A stretch of 64,000 bases of DNA from Ostreococcus mediterraneus. Lineage: Eukaryota; Chlorophyta; Mamiellophyceae; Mamiellales; Bathycoccaceae. The position numbers were made by a program, and so were the translations under genes. Of the stretch, positions 9,306 through 18,336 are shown piece by piece. The stretch lies in contig WMKK01000003.1 in NCBI GenBank assembly GCA_012295225.1, positions 186,001 through 250,000 of the forward strand. The letters are read 5' to 3'. The first letter of the stretch is position 1. Every line of letters begins with the position of its first letter. The notes beneath the pieces are model-generated. The model saw only the letters and a list, made by a program, of their open reading frames with translations. It was not told where the DNA came from and searched no databases.

Positions 9306-10468
9306 TCACGTTTCTTTGACGAGGATGTACGCCTTGAAGTTTTGTCCACCTGTGGTGCGCATCGTAAAAGAGTGCACGTGTGCGACGTTGCGCAAACCTA
9401 AACGTTTCCACAATTCCACACGCTGATACGTCACCATGACTTTGAACTTTGACTTGTTGAGTTGTTTCGCTAACAGCTCAATCGTCTTTTCGTTGAACAC
9501 TCGATCGTACATGTAGATGTGCGAAAATTTAAAAGCACCGTATGTTGTAGCATCTCCTTGCTCTAGCACGCAGCGCGGCGGCGACATGAGCTCGACAGAC
9601 TCTTCCGTCATAAAGGCTCGTGAACCGTCGAGGAGATCCGCTTGAACTTCCAAAGCCTTCGTCGCGCGCGACGGAACATATTCTATCCCGAGCGACTTGG
9701 AAACTTTAGCCGAGAGCGCGGCATGAAAGACAACCTTACCGTATCCACTTCCGATATCCACGAACGAGCTCTCTTCGCACAAGTCCAACCCGTTTGACGC
9801 CCACGCGGGCTGCCCCTTCACCGGCGTACGCAACGGCAAAGGCGAATCCAAATCCGCCGTGGATAACTCTTGTAACAACTGTAACAATCGCTCAATCGAT
9901 CCTTCAGTCATTTCACCATAACCTTCACTCGCAGCGTTCTCTTCTTCTCCAGGTGTCTCCGTCTTAGCCTTTTTGATCGGCGACGCCTCCGCGCTCTTCG
10001 CCTCTGGAGTCTCCGACCCTTCGCCTCCGATCGACCGACGCTTCCGCGGGCCTTCCACGAGCCAATCACTCGTCAAACCCCAATCCAAGTACGTCTTTTT
10101 ATCAATGTATCGATACACGCTCTGCGTACGGTCACGAACACCATCGTCAGTCCACGCGCTCGAGCGCGAGCGCTCGTCCAGCCTAAAAACGCCTCCCACA
10201 AGACGACGATCGAGCGCGCATTGCGCCCACTCGCCTCGATCAAACGCGCGCAAATCGCGCACGAGCGCACGAAACGTACCTTAACCACGGGATCAACGCG
10301 CACGGGCGTGCCCTTGATCGGCGTCACCGGCGGTGACAGCGCCGCGAGGCCATCGTGAAATTCTACATTGTCAACGATCGGCGCCATCGATCGTTGCGCT
10401 TTGACGGGCGTCGACGGCGCGTCTAACGAGCTCGCGCTGCGTTTGCGCGCGCGAGTGAATGCTAACAT
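9306..10468 (-). CDS. DOT1-like SAM-dependent methyltransferase
   Basis: Exons 10468-10280 and 10121-9306 (donor GTACGT, CTGAC, acceptor CGCAG) join in phase 0 to give 334 residues. The C-terminal ~190 residues are a class I Rossmann methyltransferase: motif I FVDIGSGYGKVVFHAAL, acidic end of beta-2 in LGIEYVPSRA, then EQGDATTY and FSHIYMYDRVFNEKT. The DIGSGxG/GIE pair and the order of motifs resemble the DOT1 fold, whose members methylate histone H3 on Lys79. The N-terminal ~60 residues are Ser/Thr/Pro-rich with STPVK and TPIKGTP sites, likely disordered and possibly phosphorylated. A Lys-rich patch (SPIKKAKTE) could serve as a nuclear signal. Substrate is not proven; a non-histone lysine methyltransferase is an alternative. 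Confidence 0.65.
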
Positions 10469-10714
10469 GCTATGCGCGCGTTGTCGTTCGTGCGCGCGTG
10501 GTCGGTACGTCACCGCGCGTCGCGTTATGTCGCGCGCAACGTGTTTTTCCAGTGTTCGTTTTGGCGCCAAAAATCATCCCAAAACGTGAGCCACGTCCGC
10601 GCGCGGGTACGATGCGATGCGCGGCGCGCATGCAATACGGTAAATGCGTGTAGCGGTGGATTACAATGGCGAAGGGTGATGGAAATAATGCCGTGGACGT
10701 CGACGACGCACGGC

Positions 10715-11383
10715 TCACGGCTGGTCGACGTATTGAGCGAACGGCACCATGCGGTCGACGGTGGGCTCAGCCAAGAGCACCTCCGCGGGCACGAACGCCG
10801 GTGCCCCGTAGCCCTCGCCCGAGTGAATGAAATCTGACCCAAATAAAAAGTACGTCAAGCAAAACACGACGGAAATGGCGGCGATGAATGGCCCAAATCC
10901 GAGAAATGTGGCGAAACCGAGTTTGATTAATTGCTCGGCGCGCGCCGGGAAACCGGCGAGACCTTCGGATTGCAACGCACGCGATCGCGCGAGCTGATCG
11001 CCATCATCCACTGGTCGTCTATCCGCCTTGCTCGGAGCGAACCTCGGAGGCGCGTTGGCCGCGGCACCGAGCTTTTCGAACGGATTACTCGGCGTTCCGC
11101 TCGCCTTGGCGCCTCCTCCGCGTCGCGCGAGCTCATCCGCGAACGACGAGCTCAACGCGCTGTCCGACCCTTCGTCTTCGTCATCATCCCTGTTGGTGTC
11201 ATCGCGCGATTCCTCTGCGGCGCGCGCGCGCACCGACGCTCGCCCATCGCGCCACGCCACCGACGTCGTCGTCATCATCATCCTCTGGCCATCGCGACGA
11301 CACCTATATCCACCCCTCGCCGCCGACGCGCGCGCCGCCGACGCGCATGCCCGCGCCGCATCGATCGTCATCATCGTCACCAT
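10715..11383 (-). CDS. Small membrane protein, probably plastid, unknown function
   Basis: Single exon of 222 residues. The Ala/Arg/Met-rich N-terminus (after MVTMMTIDAARACASAARAS) fits a plastid transit peptide. An acidic Asp/Glu/Ser stretch follows (ESRDDTNRDDDEDEG), then SNPFEKLGAAA. A C-terminal hydrophobic block, LIKLGFATFLGFGPFIAAIS then VVFCLTYFLFG, probably makes one or two membrane spans, ending in a short soluble tail. The C-terminal arrangement looks like a conserved green-lineage membrane protein, but I cannot name the family. The ATG at 11383 was used because the upstream frame offers only GTG. It is head-to-head with the MDR oxidoreductase, with 57 bp between the start codons. 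Confidence 0.65.
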   Translation of the reverse strand: MVTMMTIDAARACASAARASAARGGYRCRRDGQRMMMTTTSVAWRDGRASVRARAAEESRDDTNRDDDEDEGSDSALSSSFADELARRGGGAKASGTPSNPFEKLGAAANAPPRFAPSKADRRPVDDGDQLARSRALQSEGLAGFPARAEQLIKLGFATFLGFGPFIAAISVVFCLTYFLFGSDFIHSGEGYGAPAFVPAEVLLAEPTVDRMVPFAQYVDQP

Positions 11384-11440
11384 CGCGCCCTCGATCGTCG
11401 CGCGCCGTCGGCGTCGTCGATCGTCGCGACGAGGCGTCGA

Positions 11441-12511
11441 ATGCGGCACACGTCAGACGTCACAATCATGCGCGCCGCGCTCGCGTGCGCCAAGACGCGG
11501 TCGCTCACCGTCGCGCCCTCGGTGCCGGTGCCTACGATCGGACGACATGACGTGCTCGTCGCCGTGCGCGCGGCTGGGGTGAACCGCATCGACGTCGGCG
11601 CCGTGCGCGACGGCTACGCCACGGATGTTTTTACCGCTGGGACGTCATCATCGACGTGGATTCCAGGCCGCGAATTCGCCGGCGTCGTCGCCGACATCGG
11701 GCGGGACGTGCGCGGGGTATCTATAGGCGATCGCGTGTACGGCGCGATGTCGCCGACGACGTCGAGAGGGGCGTTCGCGGAGTACGCGGCGAGTCCGGCG
11801 CACGCGTTGGCGCGGACGCCAAACGACGTTACGGATGTCGACGCCGCGGCGATCCCGTTCGCCGCGCTCACGGCGTGGCGAGCGTTGCGAGATAAAGGTG
11901 GCGCGCGAGCGGGCGAGCGGGTGCTCGTGCTCGGCGGTGGGTCGGCGGTGGGCACGTGCGCGGCCGCGCTGGCGAGAGACTTGGGGTGCGAAGTGGCGGC
12001 GACGGCGCGCGCGAGGCATTTTGATCGTTTACGCGACATGGGCGTGCGCGATGTGGTGGATTATACCGTGAAGCATGCGTTGCGAGAGACGGCGGAGCGC
12101 GAGTCTTGGGCGCCTTTTGATGTGGCGGTGGATTGCGTGGGCACGCGGTCGACGGAGGCGCAAGCCATCGAGCGGTTAAAGTTGGGACTGGGACGCTACG
12201 TGACGCTGCATGGGGATTTAGGCAAACTCATCGGGGATGAACGAGGGATGATTGTGGGTGCGATGAAAGCTTTTACGGAGTACGCGAAGAAAAAGACGCT
12301 CAGTCGCTGGCAAAAGGATGTCGGTTACGAACAGGCGGTGATGCGAATGGATCCAGACGCGATGGTTGAAATAGCGCGACTAGTTGCCGACGGCGCTTTG
12401 CGCGTGCCCGTGGGCAAAGTTTTAGATTTAGATGACATTGAGCACGCGTTTGATGCCGCGCGTGATGGCTCTGCTGGAGGGAAAGTGGTGTTGCGTATCG
12501 CCAAAGATTAG
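11441..12511 (+). CDS. MDR-superfamily NAD(P)H oxidoreductase, quinone-reductase type
   Basis: Single exon of 356 residues, the usual length for this family. It shows the GroES-like N-terminal domain (VLVAVRAAGVNRIDVGAVRD, then IPGREFAGVVADIG and GDRVYG) and a Rossmann cofactor domain with VLVLGGGSAVGTCAAALARD. Catalytic and structural zinc cysteines of alcohol dehydrogenases are absent, placing it with quinone oxidoreductase and RTN4IP1/zeta-crystallin-like enzymes that reduce quinones or enones. The C-terminus (GKVLDLDDIEHAFDAARDGS) is typical. A start at the next Met (11468) is also possible. No clear targeting peptide. Confidence 0.85.
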   Translation: MRHTSDVTIMRAALACAKTRSLTVAPSVPVPTIGRHDVLVAVRAAGVNRIDVGAVRDGYATDVFTAGTSSSTWIPGREFAGVVADIGRDVRGVSIGDRVYGAMSPTTSRGAFAEYAASPAHALARTPNDVTDVDAAAIPFAALTAWRALRDKGGARAGERVLVLGGGSAVGTCAAALARDLGCEVAATARARHFDRLRDMGVRDVVDYTVKHALRETAERESWAPFDVAVDCVGTRSTEAQAIERLKLGLGRYVTLHGDLGKLIGDERGMIVGAMKAFTEYAKKKTLSRWQKDVGYEQAVMRMDPDAMVEIARLVADGALRVPVGKVLDLDDIEHAFDAARDGSAGGKVVLRIAKD

Positions 12512-12552
12512 ACGACGACGACGACGACGCATCGAGTAAAATTAATTATGTG

Positions 12553-12560
12553 TACCGGTA
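12553..12560. other. TACCGGTA palindrome in a tail-to-tail spacer
   Basis: The palindrome lies 41 bp after the stop of the MDR oxidoreductase (+) and 79 bp before the stop of the aldo/keto reductase (-). The flanks differ from the other three copies (TGTACCGGTATTGC). Confidence 0.5.
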
Positions 12561-12638
12561 TTGCAATATGGAAAACTACTATCTGTTACTATCGTTTGGC
12601 ATCTCACGCGGTCGTTACGAGTGTATGCGATGACAAAC

Positions 12639-13886
12639 TTACCACTTACCGCCGCGCTCCCACGTGTACGCGTCTTGCGTGGGTTGTTCGCCGCCCGCCA
12701 AGACGCTTGCTATGGAGTCGCGGTCGGCGTCATCGAGTGAAAAGTCAAACAATGCCAAATGGTCTGGAATATGCGTGGCGTTACGCGCGCCCAGAATCAC
12801 AGCTGGTACGACCGGTGACTCTAACACCCACTTTGACGCGACATTGGCTATGCTGGTGTTGTGTTTATCGGCAACCACGCGCAAACATTTGAGTAAACTT
12901 TGGTACCACGAATAACCGCCGACGTTCCCCACGACGCTGGCGTATTTTCGCAAACTCGACGTGTTCATAACCACCTTGTCCGGTGGAGCGTCCAAATATC
13001 GGTCACTTAACAAACCACCAGCGACGACGCCATAAGGCAATAGTCCAACGCCCGTGGACTCGCAAAACTGCTTCATCACCTTCTCTGGTCGACGGTCCAA
13101 AAGCGAGTATTGAATTTGGTTTGTCGAAATCTCAGCGCCGGCATCAAGCATCTCCTTCATGCGTTGCGTGTCGAAATTCGTCAAAGACACCGCATCAATC
13201 ACCCCTTTGTGCTTCAAGTCGGTCAAAAACAACGCGGCGTCAACGTATCCGCGTTGGTTGTACTCGTTCCAATACATCTGCACCATGTCAATTTTATCCA
13301 CACCCAACCGTTTTCGAGGCCTGTCAACGTTCGCCATCACCCAATCCTTCGTCATGTTCGATTGTTCGCGTCCAACGCAGCACAATTTCGTAAAGACTTG
13401 AATTTCGTCGCGATGTTTACGCGCGTGCTCCGTCTTCAAATATTCTCCAATGATGAGCTCACTATCGCCATAGCCGCACGCCTCTGGCCCGGTGTCGAAC
13501 GTACTTATGCCCGCATCGACGAACGATGCAAAATCTTCAACCGCGACGTCTCCTCGCGTGCGATCGGTCGCGCGATCTCCCCCGTGACCGCCAGAGAGTT
13601 GCCAACAACCTTTAATGACGCGCGACGGCGACGTCTTCGTCGAGCGCAGCGGCGCCTCCGCGCGAGGACACCGCGTCGTCACCGCCGCTGCCGCCACTGC
13701 GTCGTCCAAGAATACAAACGGCGACGACGTCCCGATCAGTCCCGGCAAGACGATGGACATGGCGTGCATGTCCCGTCGAGACACCGCGCGCGCGACAGTT
13801 GTGCTGCTGACTCGACCTCGAGCACGCTGAGCACGCCTCACCGCGCCCACGCCGTCGCGCGCGCCCGCCGCGCCCGCCGTGCGCAT
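12639..13886 (-). CDS. Aldo/keto reductase
   Basis: Single exon of 415 residues. A ~100-residue Ala/Arg-rich leader precedes the AKR barrel, suggesting organelle targeting. The barrel begins at RVIKGCWQLSGG. FDTGPEACGYGDSELIIGEY carries the Asp and Tyr of the catalytic tetrad, VFTKLC the Lys beta-strand, and the following strand has VDKIDMVQMYWNEYN in place of the usual His-containing LDYID..LIH segment. The C-terminal cofactor region reads VVPAVILGARNATHI, the usual nucleotide-binding motif. The tetrad His is therefore not obvious, as in some plant AKR-like proteins. The ATG at 13886 was chosen because upstream codons in frame include only GTG. Substrate unknown. Confidence 0.85.
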   Translation of the reverse strand: MRTAGAAGARDGVGAVRRAQRARGRVSSTTVARAVSRRDMHAMSIVLPGLIGTSSPFVFLDDAVAAAAVTTRCPRAEAPLRSTKTSPSRVIKGCWQLSGGHGGDRATDRTRGDVAVEDFASFVDAGISTFDTGPEACGYGDSELIIGEYLKTEHARKHRDEIQVFTKLCCVGREQSNMTKDWVMANVDRPRKRLGVDKIDMVQMYWNEYNQRGYVDAALFLTDLKHKGVIDAVSLTNFDTQRMKEMLDAGAEISTNQIQYSLLDRRPEKVMKQFCESTGVGLLPYGVVAGGLLSDRYLDAPPDKVVMNTSSLRKYASVVGNVGGYSWYQSLLKCLRVVADKHNTSIANVASKWVLESPVVPAVILGARNATHIPDHLALFDFSLDDADRDSIASVLAGGEQPTQDAYTWERGGKW

Positions 13887-14074
13887 GATGAATGTGATTG
13901 TCTTTTGCCTCGCGCGCCACAGCCGCCGTCTCGCCCGTCGTCGCGCGATCGTTCTTTGACGTCGTTCTTTGACGTCGAGCCGCACACGAGAGCCACTGAA
14001 AAAGCGATGTGCAATCCCGCGGCGCGTTCGAAACGCGCCAGTGTGCGCCGCGCGACGACGCTGTCGCTCGCGCG

Positions 14075-14518
14075 ATGTCCATCGCGTGGTGGGACGCGCC
14101 CGCGACGTCTACGACGGGCGCGGGCGCCACGGGATGCGTCGTCGATCGCGCGCGCACGGCGAGGTTGACGTCACACGGGGAAGGCGCAGTGACGCGGTTG
14201 TTGTCGGCGTCGGACCTGAAACGCGCGATGGCGTCGACGTCGGCGGCGTGCGTGGTTGCGTTTACTGCGGAGTGGTGCGCGCCGTGCGTGCGGTTCAGGC
14301 CCAAATTTGCAAGTTTGGCTCGAGAATTCGGGGAAGTGGCGTTCGCGGAGGTGGACATCGACGCGCTCGACGACGAGGCGGCTGACGCGGCGGCGGTTGA
14401 AACCGTGCCGACTTTTGTGTTGGTGAAGGGAGGCGTAGAAGTAGCAAGAATAGTAGGAGTAGCGCACAAGAGACCGGCGCGGCCGATTGCGGCGGCGATT
14501 AAAACGTATTTGTTGTAG
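14075..14518 (+). CDS. Thioredoxin
   Basis: Single exon of 147 residues. The thioredoxin fold occupies the C-terminal ~100 residues: ACVVAFTAEWCAPCVRFRPK with active site WCAPC (Ala in place of the usual Gly), VDIDALDDEAADAAAVETVP containing the cis-Pro (TVPT), and FVLVKGGVEVARIVG. The ~45-residue leader is Ala/Thr/Arg-rich and could be a targeting peptide. The ATG at 14075 is the first in frame after a GTG at 14009. It is convergent with the golgin-like gene, with 23 bp between the stops. Confidence 0.88.
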   Translation: MSIAWWDAPATSTTGAGATGCVVDRARTARLTSHGEGAVTRLLSASDLKRAMASTSAACVVAFTAEWCAPCVRFRPKFASLAREFGEVAFAEVDIDALDDEAADAAAVETVPTFVLVKGGVEVARIVGVAHKRPARPIAAAIKTYLL

Positions 14519-14541
14519 TAGTTATGTCGCTTTGGTTGGTT

Positions 14542-17500
14542 TTACAAGACAAATCTGAGGAATAGCCAGGCGTGAATGAACGCCCAATAGGATAACGCCG
14601 CGAACCGCAGCGCGGGTTGCGTGCGCATGACGCGAAAGAATCGCACGAATGCTCGATCGCATACGTCCATCGCGGGTTGTACGGATTTCGGTACGCGACC
14701 AGTGACGCGACTATCTCGCCACATGCGCATGGTTTTGCTCGGGGACTCTGCGCGGTCTTTCTCGCCAGATTCAATGTCAATTATGCTCACCGAAGGCGTG
14801 CTGTGCTCACTGGGAGTTCTTGGGATTCGACGAGATGCTGACGAAGGTGGCGGCGTCGAAGGCGGAGCGTTTTGTTGACGCGCCAACGCCGCGTTGGCTT
14901 CCGAAAGCTTTGCACTCAAATCCTTTTGTACTTCGTTCGCGGTCGCCAAGTTTGCCTCAGCTGTCGCCACGCGGGCTTGTAGCTCTGACATGGACACAAT
15001 AGATGCGCGTGCTTCGTCTAATGCGTTTCGCAAAGACGCAGCTTCGTACTGAGCTTCACCGAGCGTGGCGTTGAGCTCGCCGACGCGGCGCTGCGCATCC
15101 GCGTCACCGCTCGCGCGAACAGCCTCTAATTCCTCAGTGAGTTTGTCAATCAACGCGTTCTTTGCATCTGCAAGGTGACTCATCTCCGTAAGCGTCTTCT
15201 CTTCGTTAGCCCGCGCAGTCGCGATTTCGGTCTCCAATTCCGATAAACGCGCCGCCATGGTATTTGCTTTGGACGCGCTCGACATCAATCCTTCGCGCTC
15301 AGACTCTAGCATGGTGAGTCGCTGTTCGAGATCAACCTTCGAAGCATTCGCCGCATCGCGCTCTGCGACGGTCGTCTTTTGTAATTCTTGCAATTCTGCA
15401 AGCTGTGAGAGCACACGCTTGACCTCGTCGTTCGATTCGCTCCCGAGCGCCTTGACGCGCTCTCTGAGTTGCGTCAGTTCTTTGTTCTTCGCCGTTGCCG
15501 AATCCTTAAGCTTTTTCTTCTCCGCTTTAATGGAAGTCAACTTCTCTTCTGTTGTTCGCAATCGCTCGACATAATCTTTCAATTGTGTTTCTTGCGCGTG
15601 CTTTTCTTCTTCAACGGCATCGAGCTTCTTTTGAAGATGGCTGAGTTCATCGCCAGTCACGTTCTTCATGGAATCCACTTCGGCTCGCACCGCTGCGAGC
15701 GCTTCATTCGTTGTTGCAAGCGTCGCTTCTGTAGCACTCTTTGCGTCCTTCAGCGCCGTAAGCTCGTTGTTCAGTGCGCTCGCTCGATCGTTCGCATCAG
15801 TGAGTTGCTCGTTGAGCTGGTTCACCTTGGCTCCACTTTCCTGCTCCAAGCTCGCGAGCGATTCGCGCAGTTGCGCTAGTTCCTTTGCAGCGGCGCCTTG
15901 AGCGTCAGCGATGGCGTCGTTCAACTTCTGAATTTCTTCGTCTTTCTCGGACGATTGTTTATTAATCGTTTCCATGGATTCAGTCAAAGACGCAGCGTTT
16001 GCTTCAGCCTGCTCGGCGCGGTGTAATAACTCGGCTCGCTCGCTCACAAGTGTCTCTTTCTGCGCTTCGAGTTCAGCAATCTGAGATTGGTACTGCGCAG
16101 TCTCAACACCAGAGGACTTTAAGTTTTCAAGCTGGGCGTTCAAGTCGGCAATTTCCTGATCGCGCTGACTTATGATCGCTTCGACGGCTGCATTTGCTGA
16201 CGTCAATGAAGCGAACTCTTCATCACGTTGTTGCAAACGCGCCGTGAGTTCGACGAGCTGTTCGTGTTGCGCGTTCTTCTCAAAATCAACTGCATCGAGT
16301 CTGGCTTGGATTTGTTCCACGTCCGCCGTCGCAGTTTGCCGCGCGGATTCCATTTCAGACTTGATACTCGCGAGTTCTGCATCCTTGTTCGCTAGGCATT
16401 TCTCAATGTCACCCTTGAGAGCGTTGAGCGAATCAATTTCTTCATTCGCCTCCTTCAGTGCAGCGACGTACTCTGCCGCACTTTTGGCACTTGCCGACTT
16501 TTCGGCGTTCGCGGACTCCAACTGCGATCGAAGCTCTTTGACTTCGTCACTTGAAGATGCCATTGCAGCTTCAACGCGCGCGTTCAGTGCGGCGATTTCT
16601 TCGTCCTTTGTCTTAAATTCGCCTTCGAGCGCGTGTTTCGCATTCGCCAGCGTCTCGAGCTCAAGTTTCGTGTGTTCTAACGCTCCACTCAGCTCTGAGA
16701 GCTCAGCTGCCTTGCGATCGTCATCCGATTGCTTCTCAGTCCTTAAGGACTCAATATCAGCGCGAAGCTGCACGACTTCGTCGCTCGCGGAATTCTTTGC
16801 TTCTTCGATGCGCGATACGAGCGACTCAATTTCAGCATCCTTTTCAAACGCAGCTCTTTCAGACACATCTAATCGATCAGTGATTTCTTCAATCTGCGTG
16901 GCGTGCTTCACTCGCTCTTCTTCGTGCTTTGCACGCTCTTCCTTGATTTCAGCCTCGAGTTTCTGTAAGGATTCCATCGTACCTGTCAAATCTTCCTTGA
17001 TTTGTTGCTTGCGAGCGTCAGCCTCGGCTCGTGCGTTTTCCACATCCGCTCTCGCCGTGCTCAAATCGGACATTGCCGACTCGAGATCTTGCTGGAGTTG
17101 TTGAATTGTCCCGTGCGCTGCATTGAGTTCTTCCGACATGGACTCTTGGGAGGCTTGCAATGAATCGAGCGCGCCAAGTTGCGATTGCAACGTCGCATGG
17201 GTTGTCTTCAGTTCGGCAAGCTCTTCCTCAATTTTCGCCATGGCTTCAGTCCTAGAGTGTGCATCGGCGAGATCTCTTTCAAGGGCTGCTAATTTTGCGT
17301 CGGCTTCAGCCAACTTTTGAGTCAAGGTGGCGTTTGATTCTGCCGCGTTGCGCAGAGTTTCAATTTCAACTTCAAGCGCATTCTTGTCCGCCTCAATACT
17401 TTTGCCCTTGGCGATAGCCTTTTTCACCTTCTCCTTGCCAGTTTTTTTCGCATCTTCGGCGATAGACTTGAGGTTTTCCATTTCTGCTCGCGCGCTTTCG

Positions 17501-18210
17501 ACTTCAGCCGAGGCGGTTTGCAAGGCTTCAATCTTCTCCGCGAGCTGCGTGCGCAACGTATCAGCCTCAGCCGACGCGTTACCCGCATTCGCCTCCTTCG
17601 CTTCGATCTGCGCCTTCAGACTGTCTAATTCGGGTTCAAGTGTACGCAATCGTTCTACTTCTTCTTCCAGCGCCCGTTCTCGCGCTTGAAGCGCCGCAAT
17701 CTCGCTCTCCAATCGAACACGCTCTTCGCCAAACTCTTCGCGCAACGCCTCAAGTTCGCGCGTCAATTCGCCAGCCACGTCGCCAGCGATACTATCCGCC
17801 TGAAGCGCTCCGATAGCATCATTAACACTAGCAAAATCCGCCGTCGCTTCCTTCAACGCCTCCGCTGTCGCCGTCTTGACGCGCTCCACTTCAGCCGCGC
17901 GGTCGAGCGTCACCGAGTAATCCTCATCGATAACCTGCGGCCTCATCCTCGCACTCTCTGGCGATTGCTCCACCTTTGCCGGTGGCGGCGGTGTGAATGC
18001 GCTCTCTTCCACGTCATCATCGCCCACGACGGACTCCGCGCGCAACGCCGCGAGTTTCGCCTCGAGTTTCTCGGTATAAGATGCCGCGTTTTCACCGAGC
18101 ACTGGCGTCGCCTTTGGGCTCTTCATCGACGACGCACGCGCTGCTTTGCGCGCACGGAACTCCTCGAGCTTCTTGCGACCATTATCTAGGTCTCTGTCGC
18201 GCGCCGACAT
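14542..18210 (-). CDS. Golgin-like long coiled-coil protein with C-terminal membrane anchor
   Basis: Single exon of 1,222 residues. The N-terminus has KKLEEFRARKAARA, a short basic helix common at the start of golgin and vesicle-tether proteins, followed by a Pro-rich linker. From about residue 110 to 1110 the sequence is almost unbroken heptad coiled coil rich in Glu, Ala, Leu, Lys and Ser. A Ser/Pro-rich hinge (RRIPRTPSEHSTPS) precedes a C-terminal hydrophobic segment, ALRFAALSYWAFIHAWLFLR, ending two residues from the C-terminus. This tail-anchor with Tyr, His and Trp resembles golgin-84, CASP and giantin tails, so Golgi tethering is inferred. No GRIP or GRAB domain was seen. Coiled-coil composition makes family assignment by eye uncertain. 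Confidence 0.7.
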   Translation of the reverse strand: MSARDRDLDNGRKKLEEFRARKAARASSMKSPKATPVLGENAASYTEKLEAKLAALRAESVVGDDDVEESAFTPPPPAKVEQSPESARMRPQVIDEDYSVTLDRAAEVERVKTATAEALKEATADFASVNDAIGALQADSIAGDVAGELTRELEALREEFGEERVRLESEIAALQARERALEEEVERLRTLEPELDSLKAQIEAKEANAGNASAEADTLRTQLAEKIEALQTASAEVESARAEMENLKSIAEDAKKTGKEKVKKAIAKGKSIEADKNALEVEIETLRNAAESNATLTQKLAEADAKLAALERDLADAHSRTEAMAKIEEELAELKTTHATLQSQLGALDSLQASQESMSEELNAAHGTIQQLQQDLESAMSDLSTARADVENARAEADARKQQIKEDLTGTMESLQKLEAEIKEERAKHEEERVKHATQIEEITDRLDVSERAAFEKDAEIESLVSRIEEAKNSASDEVVQLRADIESLRTEKQSDDDRKAAELSELSGALEHTKLELETLANAKHALEGEFKTKDEEIAALNARVEAAMASSSDEVKELRSQLESANAEKSASAKSAAEYVAALKEANEEIDSLNALKGDIEKCLANKDAELASIKSEMESARQTATADVEQIQARLDAVDFEKNAQHEQLVELTARLQQRDEEFASLTSANAAVEAIISQRDQEIADLNAQLENLKSSGVETAQYQSQIAELEAQKETLVSERAELLHRAEQAEANAASLTESMETINKQSSEKDEEIQKLNDAIADAQGAAAKELAQLRESLASLEQESGAKVNQLNEQLTDANDRASALNNELTALKDAKSATEATLATTNEALAAVRAEVDSMKNVTGDELSHLQKKLDAVEEEKHAQETQLKDYVERLRTTEEKLTSIKAEKKKLKDSATAKNKELTQLRERVKALGSESNDEVKRVLSQLAELQELQKTTVAERDAANASKVDLEQRLTMLESEREGLMSSASKANTMAARLSELETEIATARANEEKTLTEMSHLADAKNALIDKLTEELEAVRASGDADAQRRVGELNATLGEAQYEAASLRNALDEARASIVSMSELQARVATAEANLATANEVQKDLSAKLSEANAALARQQNAPPSTPPPSSASRRIPRTPSEHSTPSVSIIDIESGEKDRAESPSKTMRMWRDSRVTGRVPKSVQPAMDVCDRAFVRFFRVMRTQPALRFAALSYWAFIHAWLFLRFVL

Positions 18211-18336
18211 CGCGCGGACGTCGAGGGCGGCGGCGTGTGCGGCTGAAGCGCGTGACTCGAGCGAACCAACGACTTTTTTCGCTAATAGTACAATTGCAAC
18301 GCGTCGACGGTCGACGGGTCGACGGGTGGTTTTAGA

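Noticed and set aside
10931-11440. Extension of the MDR oxidoreductase frame upstream of 11441
   Set aside because: Overlaps the opposite-strand membrane protein and its promoter, has Arg-rich translation, and is not part of the MDR fold.
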